From Rubrivivax sp. SCN 71-131 (lineage in GTDB: Bacteria; Pseudomonadota; Gammaproteobacteria; Burkholderiales; Burkholderiaceae_C): a stretch of DNA of 41,681 nt. The position numbers and the translations under genes are program-made. Positions 1-7,814 of the stretch are shown one piece after another; position 1 is the stretch's first letter, and every line of letters begins with the position of its first letter. A model generated the notes under the pieces. It searched no databases. It was not told the origin of the DNA and saw nothing but the letters and a program-made list of their open reading frames with translations. The DNA is taken from NCBI GenBank assembly GCA_001724995.1, contig MEFD01000001.1, forward strand, positions 1-41,681, given 5' to 3'.

Positions 1-93
1 CGCGTGATCTGGCGTGCCTGGACCGACCGCAAACCCTACGATCCGAGCCTGCATGGCAACGCCGCAGCGCTCGCTTCGGCGACAGGAGGTTGA
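1..93 (+). mobile_element. 3' end of a transposase-like gene, cut by the window edge
   Basis: Frame 1 is open from the first base to a TGA at 91-93 and encodes 30 residues, beginning R-V-I-W-R-A-W-T and containing K-P-Y-D-P. The I-W-R-x-W...PYDP pattern resembles the C-terminal tail of IS110/IS116-type transposases; this is recognition from memory and the family call is tentative. The stop lies 11 bases before the stop of the convergent carboxyltransferase gene (105-107), so an insertion may have landed just past that operon. It could instead be the tail of an unrelated gene. Confidence 0.4.
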
Positions 94-104
94 CCCAGGA
101 TGTC

Positions 105-1595
105 TCACGCCGCCTCCCCGGCACGCCGGTGGCGCGACAACTCCAGCCGCAGGCCGTCACGCTCCAGGCGCACGTGCTCCAGGTCGCGCCGCCGGCCCAA
201 GGACTCGAGCAGCCGTTCGAGCGGCGCCAGCGCCGCGTTGTAGTCGCGCCGGCAGGGACCGGCGGCGACCATGGCGTCGACCTGGTCGGCCGGCATCACG
301 GCGCGCAGCAGGAGCTCCTCGTCCGACAGCCTGGGCGCAAAGCGCCGGCGCAACTCGTCCAGGCCGGGCATCGGCGCCTGCTGGGCCAGCTCGCGGGCAC
401 GCGGCAGCGCGAGGATGCGGTCGCAGACGTTGTCGTCCACCGGCGCCAGCGGCGTGCCGAAGCGGCCGATGACGTAGCGGATGACCTCGTCCGGCACGCT
501 GGCGTAGCGCTCGGGCGAAAGCACGTTCATCACCGCCATCGTGGCGACGACCTGCGACAACGGCGTCACCATGATGGGATAGCCCAACTCCGCACGCACG
601 CGCTCGACCTCCTCGTAGACCTCGTCGATGCGGTGCTCCTGGCGCATTTCGCGCAGCTGGCGGCGCATCGTGCCGAGCATTCCGCCCGGCAGCTGATGGC
701 CGAAGTAGCGGGCGTCGTACTCCTGCGGCACCCCCTGGGGCAGGCCCTGCGCACGGGCCAGGGCCACGAAGTACGCGCTGACGCGCGCGGCGGCCTCCAG
801 GTCGAGATCGACCGCCGCGCCCTGCGCCTGCAGATTGGCGACCACGTTCTCGAGCGCCGGCTGGCCGCTGCCGTTGGCCAGGGGACGGACCGCCGTGTGC
901 AGCGCGTCGACGCCGAGCCCGGGCGCGAGCGCGTAGGTGAAGGGCGCGAGGCCGATGGTGCAGTGGGAGTGCAGCTCGAGGGGTTTGTCGCGCACCGCCG
1001 CGCGCAGCACCGGCAGCAGGGTGCGCGCGCGCTCCGGCGTGAGCAGGCCGCCGGGATCCTTCAGATAGAGCCGGCCAATCGACGGCTCGGCCGCGAGCCG
1101 GCTCGCCATCGCGCCAAAGAAGGCGTCGTCATGGAACGGGCTCACGGTGTAGACGAGCGCACCCACGATCTCGCGGCCGCCCTCCCTGGCAATGGCGCGG
1201 CAGCTCTCGATCACCGCCTCGGCGCTGTTCATCGGGTCCATGACCATGAAGCGCTCGATGCCGTTGCGCACGAGCAGCCGGTACGACAGCGCCATCAGCT
1301 CCGGGTTCGCCGTCTCCCAGGAGATGAAGCGCATGCCCGTCGACAGGAAGCTCAGCGGCGTGCGCGGCGCACGCTCCTTCATGAGGCGCAGGCGCTCCCA
1401 CGGGTCTTCCTTGTGAAAGCGCACCGTCACGGCCATGTGCGTGCTGGTGCTGAAGTCCAGCGCGTGATAGCCGACGCGATCCAGCACGGGCGCGATCTGC
1501 AGCATCATGCCGGTGCGCAGCCCGGTGGCGCCCCACAGGCTCTGGTTGCCGTCGCGCAGCGTGGTATCGATGAAGCGGACGCAGTTGGTGTTCAT
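105..1595 (-). CDS. Biotin-dependent carboxyltransferase subunit (OadA/PycB-type)
   Basis: 496-residue protein of the HMG-CoA-lyase-like TIM-barrel family that moves CO2 between carboxybiotin and a keto-acid or acyl acceptor. Family motifs seen: R-D-G-N-Q-S with metal-ligand Asp15, L-K179-D with the catalytic lysine, and L-H209-S-H211 with two metal-binding histidines. Oxaloacetate decarboxylase alpha usually has LKDMAG; here it is LKDPGG. The biotinyl domain often fused at the C-terminus is absent and is supplied by the gene at 3000-3488. The ATG overlaps the biotin carboxylase stop in an ATGA, indicating translational coupling. No OadB/OadG membrane partners are nearby, so a soluble ATP-driven carboxylase (pyruvate carboxylase-like) is likelier than a sodium-pumping decarboxylase. 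The substrate is not determined. Confidence 0.85.
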   Translation of the reverse strand: MNTNCVRFIDTTLRDGNQSLWGATGLRTGMMLQIAPVLDRVGYHALDFSTSTHMAVTVRFHKEDPWERLRLMKERAPRTPLSFLSTGMRFISWETANPELMALSYRLLVRNGIERFMVMDPMNSAEAVIESCRAIAREGGREIVGALVYTVSPFHDDAFFGAMASRLAAEPSIGRLYLKDPGGLLTPERARTLLPVLRAAVRDKPLELHSHCTIGLAPFTYALAPGLGVDALHTAVRPLANGSGQPALENVVANLQAQGAAVDLDLEAAARVSAYFVALARAQGLPQGVPQEYDARYFGHQLPGGMLGTMRRQLREMRQEHRIDEVYEEVERVRAELGYPIMVTPLSQVVATMAVMNVLSPERYASVPDEVIRYVIGRFGTPLAPVDDNVCDRILALPRARELAQQAPMPGLDELRRRFAPRLSDEELLLRAVMPADQVDAMVAAGPCRRDYNAALAPLERLLESLGRRRDLEHVRLERDGLRLELSRHRRAGEAA

Positions 1596-2992
1596 GCGGG
1601 GTGTCCAGCAGCGTTCCTGCCGGCACGCTCTGCCAGCCAGCGTCCTAGAAAGCCGGTGTCGACGCCGCCGACGCTGAACTCGGCGCTGGCGAGGATCTGC
1701 CGGTGCAGCGCCTGGTTGGTCCTGATGCCGGTGAGCCGCAGCTCGGCCAGCGCGGCGTCCAGGCGCTGCAGCGCCTCGCCCCGCGTGCGCCCGTGCGCAA
1801 CCAGCTTGGCGACCATCGAGTCGTAGAAGGGCGGGACCAGGCTGCCGGCCTCGATGTGCGTGTCCACGCGCAGACCCTCGCCCTGCGCAAAGTGCGCCTC
1901 GCCGACGCGGCCCGGCGACGGCTGGAAGTCGCGCTCCGTGTCTTCGGCGTTGATGCGGCACTCCACGGCGTGGCCGCTCTGCATCACGTCCTCCTGCCGG
2001 ATGCCGATCGCGCGGCCCTCGGCCACGCGCAACTGCTCGGCCACGAGGTCCAGGCCCGTGACCAACTCCGTCACCGGGTGCTCGACCTGGATGCGTGCGT
2101 TCATCTCCAGGAAGTAGAAGCGCTCCCGCTCGACATCGACGAGGAACTCCACCGTGCCCAGGCTGCGGTAGCCGATGTGGCGCGCGAAGCGCACGGCCGC
2201 GGCGTGCAGCTCCTGGCGCATGCTTGGCCGCAGGTGCGGCGCGGGCGCCTCCTCGACGAGCTTCTGGTAGCGCCGCTGCACCGAGCAGTCGCGGTCGCCG
2301 AGGTGGATCACGCGCTCGCCATCGCCGAGCACCTGGACCTCGACGTGGCGCCCCTTGGCCACGTAGCACTCGAGGTACACGCGTCCGTCGCCGAAGGCCG
2401 CCAGCGCCTCCGCGCCGGCGAGTTCGAACTGCGCGCCGAGTTCGGCCGGCGTGTCTGCCCGCTTCATGCCGCGCCCGCCGCCGCCGGCCACCGCCTTGAT
2501 CAGCACCGGATAGCCGACCTGGTCGGCCATGCCGAGCGCATCCTGAAGCGTTGCCACCGGGCCGCCGGGCGGCGTCGGAACCCGCGCCTGCCCGGCGATG
2601 CGGCGCGCCTCGAGCTTATTGCCGACACGCTCGATCTGCTCGGCGGTCGGGCCGATGAAGAGGACACCGTTCCTTTCACAGGCAGCCGCGAACTCCGCCC
2701 GCTCGGCCAGGAAGCCGTAGCCGGGATGCACCGCCTGGCAGCCGGTGCCAAGGGCCGCGCTGATCAGCGCGCCGATGTTCAGGTAGCTGTCGCGCGCGCG
2801 CGCCGGGCCGATGCAGACCGCGCGGTCGGCCCGGCGCGCGCCCAGGCTGTCGCGATCGGCGCTGGAGACGGCCAGCACCGACTCGATGCCCAGGCGCTGA
2901 AGCGTGCGGATGACGCGCACCGCGATCTCGCCGCGGTTGGCGACGAGCACGCGCCGGATGCGCGTCGTGCCAGGGGAGGCTTGGCTGATCAC
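1592..2992 (-). CDS. Biotin carboxylase subunit (AccC/PycA-like)
   Basis: 466-residue ATP-grasp enzyme that carboxylates the biotin of the neighbouring carrier using ATP and bicarbonate. The N-terminus reads RRVLVANRGEIAVRV as in AccC. The glycine-rich ATP loop (AGGGGRGMK), H-P-G-Y-G-F-L-A-E and the catalytic segment M-N-A-R-I-Q-V-E-H-P-V-T-E are all present. Length matches stand-alone biotin carboxylases (about 450). I chose the GTG at 2992-2990, seven bases past the carrier stop codon; an in-frame ATG at 3052 would overlap the carrier gene by about 50 bp. The gene is second in a three-gene operon and overlaps the carboxyltransferase start by four bases. It is probably dedicated to this complex rather than the housekeeping acetyl-CoA carboxylase AccC. 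Confidence 0.88.
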   Translation of the reverse strand: MISQASPGTTRIRRVLVANRGEIAVRVIRTLQRLGIESVLAVSSADRDSLGARRADRAVCIGPARARDSYLNIGALISAALGTGCQAVHPGYGFLAERAEFAAACERNGVLFIGPTAEQIERVGNKLEARRIAGQARVPTPPGGPVATLQDALGMADQVGYPVLIKAVAGGGGRGMKRADTPAELGAQFELAGAEALAAFGDGRVYLECYVAKGRHVEVQVLGDGERVIHLGDRDCSVQRRYQKLVEEAPAPHLRPSMRQELHAAAVRFARHIGYRSLGTVEFLVDVERERFYFLEMNARIQVEHPVTELVTGLDLVAEQLRVAEGRAIGIRQEDVMQSGHAVECRINAEDTERDFQPSPGRVGEAHFAQGEGLRVDTHIEAGSLVPPFYDSMVAKLVAHGRTRGEALQRLDAALAELRLTGIRTNQALHRQILASAEFSVGGVDTGFLGRWLAERAGRNAAGHPA

Positions 2993-2999
2993 AGTTCCG

Positions 3000-3488
3000 T
3001 CACAGCGGCCGCACGCGAACCAGCACCTGGTCGTACTCGACCAGCTGCGCATCCGGCGCCAGGATTTCGACGACCTCGCCGCGGACGCCGGCAGCCACCG
3101 AGTTCATGAGCTTCATCACCTCGACGATGCCAATCACGGTCTCCGGCTCGACCTGGCTGCCGACGCTCACGAACGGATCGGCCCCGGGCTTGGGCGCATG
3201 GAAGAAGGTGCCGAGCATCGGCGCCCTGACGTCGACGCAGCCTTGGCCCGGCGGCGGGCAAGCCGCAGCGGGCGCGGGGGCCTTCCCCGTGGCCGCGGCC
3301 GGCGCCCGCACAAGCGACGCCGCGTCGGGCAGCAGGCTCGCCGCGTCCGGCGCGGGCGGCACACTCGCCGCTGCGCCACGTCGGCGCAGGTCCAGTTTCA
3401 TCCCTTCGAGTTCCAGGTGCAGCTCATCGAAGGGCGAGGCTTCGAGGAGGCGGATGATGCGTTCGACGTCGTCGTGCGAGAGGCTCAT
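3000..3488 (-). CDS. Biotin carboxyl carrier protein (AccB-like)
   Basis: 162-residue carrier. Residues 1-40 form an AccB-like helical start, followed by an Ala/Pro-rich linker (about 40-85) and a C-terminal biotinyl domain. The biotin-accepting lysine is K126 in the motif E-V-M-K-L-M; the canonical form is EAMKM/L, so A is replaced by V. M-L-G-T-F and the 'thumb'-like stretch F-F-H-A-P-K-P-G are as in AccB. The start at 3488 was chosen over an upstream ATG (3527) because GGAAG lies eight bases before it and the protein then begins like AccB. First gene of the carboxylase operon, divergent from the IclR gene. Confidence 0.88.
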   Translation of the reverse strand: MSLSHDDVERIIRLLEASPFDELHLELEGMKLDLRRRGAAASVPPAPDAASLLPDAASLVRAPAAATGKAPAPAAACPPPGQGCVDVRAPMLGTFFHAPKPGADPFVSVGSQVEPETVIGIVEVMKLMNSVAAGVRGEVVEILAPDAQLVEYDQVLVRVRPL

Positions 3489-3578
3489 GAAGCTCACTTC
3501 CGGAAGACCGCGGCCGGCACAGCGCAAGCGCAGCGCCGACGTCCGGCCGCCTGCTCGCGGAGTGGCGGCTGCCTCGTT

Positions 3579-3592
3579 GCGCCATGCGGCGC
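3579..3592. promoter_or_regulatory. Inverted repeat in the divergent carboxylase/IclR promoter region
   Basis: GCGCC-ATGC-GGCGC is a perfect 5-bp inverted repeat with a 4-base centre, lying between the carrier gene (starts 3488, -) and the IclR gene (starts 3685, +). IclR-family regulators commonly bind dyads in such divergent regions, so it is a candidate operator. In DNA this GC-rich a 5-bp dyad can arise by chance. The rest of 3489-3684 shows no clear -35/-10 pair. Confidence 0.28.
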
Positions 3593-3684
3593 GAGGTCGT
3601 GCTGTGGATGCCGTGCCGAGTGTTGCGCCGACCTCGGCGTGCGGCTACTGTTCGATGCCAGGTTTTCTCCGGGTGAATAGTGCG

Positions 3685-4491
3685 ATGCGCGACTACCAGG
3701 TCAAATCCATTCGTGCGCTGGACCGCGGGATCGAGGTTCTGGCGCATCTGCAGAAGTCGCGCACGGCCAGCCTGCACGACCTCCATCTGGCGACCGGTCT
3801 GCCGAAGGCGACCTTGACGCGCATCCTGGTGACGCTGGAAGGCCACGGCCTGATCTGGCAGCGCCTGGCCGACGGTGCCTTCATGGCCAGCCACACCTTC
3901 CTGCCCCGTTCGCCGCAGATTCACGACGAGGGTTTCCTCGTCGAGGTGGCCGCGCCCGTCCTCGAGCGGCTATGCCAGCAGGTGAACTGGCCTTCGGTGC
4001 TCGCCGCTCCCCGGCTGACGCACATGGAGGTGATCGAGACCAACCGTCCGCGGTCGTACTTCTCCCATCTCGCGCTGGGGCCGATCGGCTTTCGCATCAA
4101 CATGCTGCGCTCCGCCACCGGCCGCGCCTACCTGGCCTTCTGCGGCGAAGACGAGCGCCAGGCCATCCTGCACCGCCTGGCCTGCAGCGCGGACAGCGCC
4201 AACGCCCGGGCACGCCAGCCGTCGGTCATGGAAAAGGTGCTCGAGGAGACGCGGCAGCGCGGCTACGGCACGCGCGCCGACGACTTCGGGGGGCACTTCG
4301 AGAAGACGCGTCGTGACGTCGACGACCAGCGCGACTCGGTCGCCGTGCCGATCTGGGCTGGCGAGGAAGTGATCGCCGTTCTCAACCTCACCTGGGTCAT
4401 CAAGGCCGCGACGCTCGCCCAGATCCTGAAGACCTGCATGCCTCACGTGACGCTGGCCTCGCGGCAGATCTCGATGAAGCTGGCCGCATGA
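3685..4491 (+). CDS. IclR-family transcriptional regulator
   Basis: 268 residues, the usual IclR length. An N-terminal winged helix-turn-helix (about 7-70) contains S-L-H-D-L-H-L-A-T-G-L-P-K-A-T-L-T-R-I-L. The C-terminal effector-binding domain includes I-G-F-R-I-N-M-L-R-S-A-T-G-R-A-Y-L-A-F and ends with the typical N-L-T-W segment. The ATG at 3685 was chosen because the protein then starts a few residues before the first helix; a GTG at 3673 would add four residues. Divergent from the biotin-dependent carboxylase operon, it is the likely local regulator responding to the substrate or product, which is inference from gene order. It converges on the MDR remnant with a 10-base gap. Confidence 0.9.
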   Translation: MRDYQVKSIRALDRGIEVLAHLQKSRTASLHDLHLATGLPKATLTRILVTLEGHGLIWQRLADGAFMASHTFLPRSPQIHDEGFLVEVAAPVLERLCQQVNWPSVLAAPRLTHMEVIETNRPRSYFSHLALGPIGFRINMLRSATGRAYLAFCGEDERQAILHRLACSADSANARARQPSVMEKVLEETRQRGYGTRADDFGGHFEKTRRDVDDQRDSVAVPIWAGEEVIAVLNLTWVIKAATLAQILKTCMPHVTLASRQISMKLAA

Positions 4492-4501
4492 ACGCGGCCG
4501 C

Positions 4502-5002
4502 CTAAGCCGGCTGTACCAGCACGACACCGATGCGCCGGCCCTCCTCGACGGCTTCGTGTGCCTGCGCGACGCGCTCCAGCGGGAAGGTGTGCGCGATCCG
4601 ATGCGCGAGCGCACGGCGCTGCAGCAGTTCGTTCGCTTCGGCGATCACCGCCGCACGATCGGCCGGCTGCAACTCGTCGACGAGGAAGCACAGCAGGCTC
4701 AGCGAGTGCCACAGCATGGTCCGGAAGTCGAGCGGCGTCTCGGTCGCCGGATCGGAGCCGTAGCTGACGATGCGGCCGCGGGGACGCAGCACACCCCGGC
4801 CGATGAGCGATGCCGTCGACTGGAAGTCCATGTCGATCACGGCATCCGCGCCCCGGCCGCCGGTCAGTTCGCGCACCCGCTCGGCCACCGGTTCGGCCCG
4901 ATGGTCGATGAGCTGGTCCGCGGCGGGAACCGGATCGGGGCGCTCGCCGACGCGCAAGACCTGACTTGCGACACCGTTGCGTTCATACCAGGCCGCACGC
5001 AT
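4502..5002 (-). CDS. Quinone-oxidoreductase-like (MDR family) protein with a large in-frame internal deletion
   Basis: A 166-residue open frame reads like the two ends of a zinc-independent MDR/quinone oxidoreductase (family length about 325). Residues 1-28 (MRAAWYERNG start, P-D-P-V-P) match the family N-terminus. From about residue 29 the sequence jumps to the late Rossmann region (ADQLIDHRAEPVAERVREL, then GADAVIDMDF) and runs to a normal C-terminus (AHEAVEEGRRIG). The catalytic domain and the nucleotide-binding glycine motif are missing, about 150 codons, with no frameshift. An AGGAG eight bases before the ATG remains, so it may still be translated, but oxidoreductase activity is unlikely. 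Best read as a decaying gene. Confidence 0.75.
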   Translation of the reverse strand: MRAAWYERNGVASQVLRVGERPDPVPAADQLIDHRAEPVAERVRELTGGRGADAVIDMDFQSTASLIGRGVLRPRGRIVSYGSDPATETPLDFRTMLWHSLSLLCFLVDELQPADRAAVIAEANELLQRRALAHRIAHTFPLERVAQAHEAVEEGRRIGVVLVQPA

Positions 5003-5143
5003 GGGCTTCGCTCCTCGTGCCGCTCGATGCGGGCGGCCATCTTGGCACAGCGAGGCAAGCACGTGGCGAGCCGGGGCTGGCCTTGCGGCATGATCCGGCG
5101 GTCGGACGACCGCAGGGAATGCGCAGCCACAGGGAGAGCAAGC

Positions 5144-5788
5144 ATGCAGAGGCGATTTCGAGCCGTCATCTTCGACTTCGAAGGCACCCTCGTCGACTTC
5201 CAGTGGCAACTGGGGCCGGCCGAGGAAGAGCTGCGGCGGGCTTGCGCCGCGCTTGGCTGCGCCACCGCGGGCAGCTACGCGCAGCTCTGGAACGCGGCGG
5301 TCGCCGCGGGCGAGCCCGCGGGCCGGCTGGGCGAGATCCGCCGCGGGCTGCAGCCGATCTACGACCGCTGGGACGCCGACGCGGCCACGCGCTGGGCCCC
5401 GCGCCCGGGGGCCCAGGCCCTGCTCGCTGCGCTGGCCGGGCGCGGCGTCGCCGCCGCGCTGGTGAGCAATTGCGGACGCGCGGCGGTGGCCGGCGTCCTG
5501 TCGCGTTTCCATCTGGACGAGCACCTCCTGCCCGTCATCTGCCGTGACGACCTGCACTTCATGAAGCCGCACCCCGAAGGCACGCAGCGCGCGCTGGCAT
5601 CGCTGGGTCTGGCGCCGCACGAAGCGCTCTTCGTCGGCGACAGCCGCACCGACGTGCACGCCGCGCGCGCCGCGGGCGTGCCGGTGGCCGTCATCCGCGG
5701 CGGCGAGTGCGACCCGGATGCCTTCGCCGACCTGCCACCGGACCACTGGGTGGACGAACTCGGCGAGATCCTCGCGCTCATCGGATAG
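5144..5788 (+). CDS. HAD-superfamily hydrolase (phosphoglycolate-phosphatase-like)
   Basis: 214 residues with all four HAD motifs: I F-D11-F-E13-G-T; II V-S-N-C-G; III M-K-P-H-P-E-G; IV G-D-S-R-T-D-V-H-A-A. The helical cap between motifs I and II is subclass I, as in Gph and haloacid dehalogenases. The general acid/base position two after the nucleophile, normally Asp in phosphatases, is Glu13, so catalysis may be altered or slowed. GGGAGAG precedes the ATG at a normal distance. Divergent from the MDR remnant and not obviously linked to the pilus block. The physiological substrate cannot be told from sequence. Confidence 0.85.
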   Translation: MQRRFRAVIFDFEGTLVDFQWQLGPAEEELRRACAALGCATAGSYAQLWNAAVAAGEPAGRLGEIRRGLQPIYDRWDADAATRWAPRPGAQALLAALAGRGVAAALVSNCGRAAVAGVLSRFHLDEHLLPVICRDDLHFMKPHPEGTQRALASLGLAPHEALFVGDSRTDVHAARAAGVPVAVIRGGECDPDAFADLPPDHWVDELGEILALIG

Positions 5789-5844
5789 CACGCCCACAAC
5801 AGCCGAAAACACGCGAGAAATCGGCGCCAAGCCCTTGATTCGGC

Positions 5845-5872
5845 AGGCGATAATCCACGCAGATTATCGCCT
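5845..5872. terminator. Perfect 11-bp stem-loop downstream of the HAD gene
   Basis: AGGCGATAATC - CACGCA - GATTATCGCCT: 11-bp perfect arms with a 6-base loop, 57 bases past the HAD stop and about 190 bases before pilB. There is no T-run on either side, so it is not a classical intrinsic terminator. It may stabilise a 3' end, or be a protein-binding dyad upstream of pilB. It is the only long symmetric element in the 277-base gap 5789-6065 apart from the palindrome at 5973-5985. Confidence 0.45.
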
Positions 5873-5970
5873 TCGCGGCATCAGGCCGGGGTTTCCGATC
5901 CGTTCGTCCGCAGTCGGGCCGCCCGCCGGTCGCCAGACGACGGGGAGAGTCTTGTAAGCGCTTGTGCAAT

Positions 5971-5988
5971 GGGCACGAGTCGTGCTTA
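5971..5988 (+). promoter_or_regulatory. Candidate sigma-54 promoter of the pilB operon, inside a 13-bp palindrome
   Basis: GGCACG-AGTC-GTGCTT has GG and GC separated by exactly 10 bases, the invariant spacing of sigma-54 promoters (consensus TGGCACG-N4-TTGC). Mismatches are G for the first T and GTGC for TTGC. The element lies about 80 bases before the pilB ATG, giving a leader of about 65-70 bases. The core GCACGA-G-TCGTGC (5973-5985) is also a perfect palindrome, so it could equally be a repressor or activator site. No enhancer-binding-protein gene is in the window. Confidence 0.35.
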
Positions 5989-6040
5989 TGCAACGTTTAC
6001 AGCCCCCGGTGGATAGGCGATCATCGTCCCTCGACCCCTG

Positions 6041-6060
6041 GACGCACGACGCACGACGCA
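6041..6060 (+). repeat. 7-bp tandem repeat (GACGCAC, 2.9 copies) in front of pilB
   Basis: GACGCAC GACGCAC GACGCA occupies 6041-6060 and ends five bases before the pilB ATG (6066), where a Shine-Dalgarno sequence would be expected. No purine-rich ribosome-binding sequence is visible there. Copy-number slippage here would change the leader rather than the coding frame. Confidence 0.6.
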
Positions 6061-6065
6061 AACCG

Positions 6066-7790
6066 ATGGCCGCGGATCCAACGCTCGAGTTCTCTGGCAA
6101 CGCCCTTTCCGGGGTCGCCCGCGTGCTGGTCAACGCCGGGCGCATCAGCGCCAAGTCGGCCGAGGACCTGCTGAAGTCGGCACGGGATCGCAAGACGAAC
6201 TTTTCCTCCGCGGTGGTGGCCGCCGGTGCGGTTGCGGCGGCGGATCTGGCGCATACCTTGTCGCAGGCGCTGGCGCTGCCGTTGCTGGACCTGAACGCGG
6301 TCGACCTGGAGAAGGTCCCGAAGAACATCCTCGACGCCAAGACGGCGACGCAGTATCAGTTGCTGGTGCTGGGCAAGCGCGGCAGTCGCCTCTTCGTGGC
6401 CACCGCCGACCCCACCGACCGGGAAGCCGCCGAGCGCGTCAAGTTCGCCACCCAGCTCAGCCCCGAGTGGGTGATCGTCGAGCAGGACAAGCTGGCCAAG
6501 ATCGTCGACGCGCAGGGCGCGAGTGCCGCCGAGCAGCTCGAGGCGATCGCCAGCAGCGACTTCGAGTTCGACGTCAGCGAGGACGACGGGCCGCAGTCGG
6601 AGTCGCAGGACATCGCCAGCGAGGTCGAGGACGCGCCGGTCGTGCGCTTCCTGCAGAAGATGCTGGTCGACGCGATCAACATGCGCGCCTCCGACCTGCA
6701 TTTCGAGCCCTACGAGTACACCTACCGCGTGCGCTTTCGCGTCGACGGCGAGCTGCGCGAGATCACGCAGCCGCCGATCGCCATCAAGGAGAAGCTGGCC
6801 TCGCGCATCAAGGTCATCTCGCGCATGGACATCGCCGAGAAGCGCGTGCCGCAGGACGGCCGCATGAAGCTGAAGTTCGGCTCCAAGGCGATCGACTTCC
6901 GCGTCAGCACGCTGCCCACGCTGTTCGGCGAGAAGGTGGTGATCCGTATCCTCGATCCGTCCAGCGCCAAGCTCGGCATCGAGGCGCTGGGCTACGAGAA
7001 GATCGAAAAGGAGCGGCTGCTGCAGGCCATCCACCGGCCCTACGGGATGATCCTCGTCACCGGGCCCACCGGCAGCGGCAAGACGGTCTCGCTCTACACC
7101 TGCCTGAACATCCTCAACCAGCCGGGCGTCAACATCTCGACCGTCGAGGATCCGGCGGAAATCAACCTGCCGGGCATCAACCAGGTCAACGTCAACGACA
7201 AGGCCGGGCTGACCTTCGCGGCCGCGCTCAAGTCCTTCCTGCGCCAGGACCCGGACATCATCATGGTCGGCGAGATCCGCGACCTGGAGACGGCCGACAT
7301 CGCCATCAAGGCCGCGCAGACCGGCCACATGGTGATGTCGACGCTGCACACCAACGACGCGCCGACGACGCTCACCCGCCTGCTGAACATGGGCGTGCCG
7401 CCCTTCAACATCGCCTCCAGCGTGCTGCTGATCACGGCGCAGCGGCTGGCGCGGCGGCTGTGCGAGAACTGCAAGGCGCCGGCCGAGTACCCCCGCGAGG
7501 CGCTGCTCAAGGCCGGCTTCGCCGAGACCGATATCGACGGCAGCTGGAAGCCGTATCGCGCCGTCGGCTGCTCGGCCTGCACCAACGGCTACAGGGGCCG
7601 CGTCGGTCTCTACCAGGTGATGCCGATGACCGAGGCGATCCAGCGCATCATCCTCTCGGAAGGGACGGCGCTGGACATCGCCACCCAGGCGCAGAAGGAC
7701 GGCGTGCGCGACCTGCGGCAGTCGGGCCTGGTCAAGGTCCGCGCCGGCGTCACCACGCTCGAGGAAGTGATCACCGTCACCAACGAGTGA
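6066..7790 (+). CDS. pilB: Type IV pilus assembly ATPase PilB
   Basis: 574-residue hexameric AAA-like motor that powers pilus extension at the inner membrane. It has an N-terminal MshEN/GspE_N domain (about 1-150), then the secretion-ATPase core with Walker A G-P-T-G-S-G-K-T at 333-340, the Asp-box (V-E-D-P-A-E-I), Walker B (P-D-I-I-M-V-G-E-I-R-D), the His-box (M-S-T-L-H-T-N-D) and a zinc tetracysteine (C-E-N-C and C-S-A-C). Length is typical. The ATG at 6066 gives the conserved N-terminus; an upstream frame start at 5964 adds 34 residues with no family resemblance. First gene of pilB-pilC-pilD, 24 bases before pilC. Confidence 0.96.
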   Translation: MAADPTLEFSGNALSGVARVLVNAGRISAKSAEDLLKSARDRKTNFSSAVVAAGAVAAADLAHTLSQALALPLLDLNAVDLEKVPKNILDAKTATQYQLLVLGKRGSRLFVATADPTDREAAERVKFATQLSPEWVIVEQDKLAKIVDAQGASAAEQLEAIASSDFEFDVSEDDGPQSESQDIASEVEDAPVVRFLQKMLVDAINMRASDLHFEPYEYTYRVRFRVDGELREITQPPIAIKEKLASRIKVISRMDIAEKRVPQDGRMKLKFGSKAIDFRVSTLPTLFGEKVVIRILDPSSAKLGIEALGYEKIEKERLLQAIHRPYGMILVTGPTGSGKTVSLYTCLNILNQPGVNISTVEDPAEINLPGINQVNVNDKAGLTFAAALKSFLRQDPDIIMVGEIRDLETADIAIKAAQTGHMVMSTLHTNDAPTTLTRLLNMGVPPFNIASSVLLITAQRLARRLCENCKAPAEYPREALLKAGFAETDIDGSWKPYRAVGCSACTNGYRGRVGLYQVMPMTEAIQRIILSEGTALDIATQAQKDGVRDLRQSGLVKVRAGVTTLEEVITVTNE

Positions 7791-7814
7791 CCCCGGACCC
7801 TGGTCGGAGACTCC

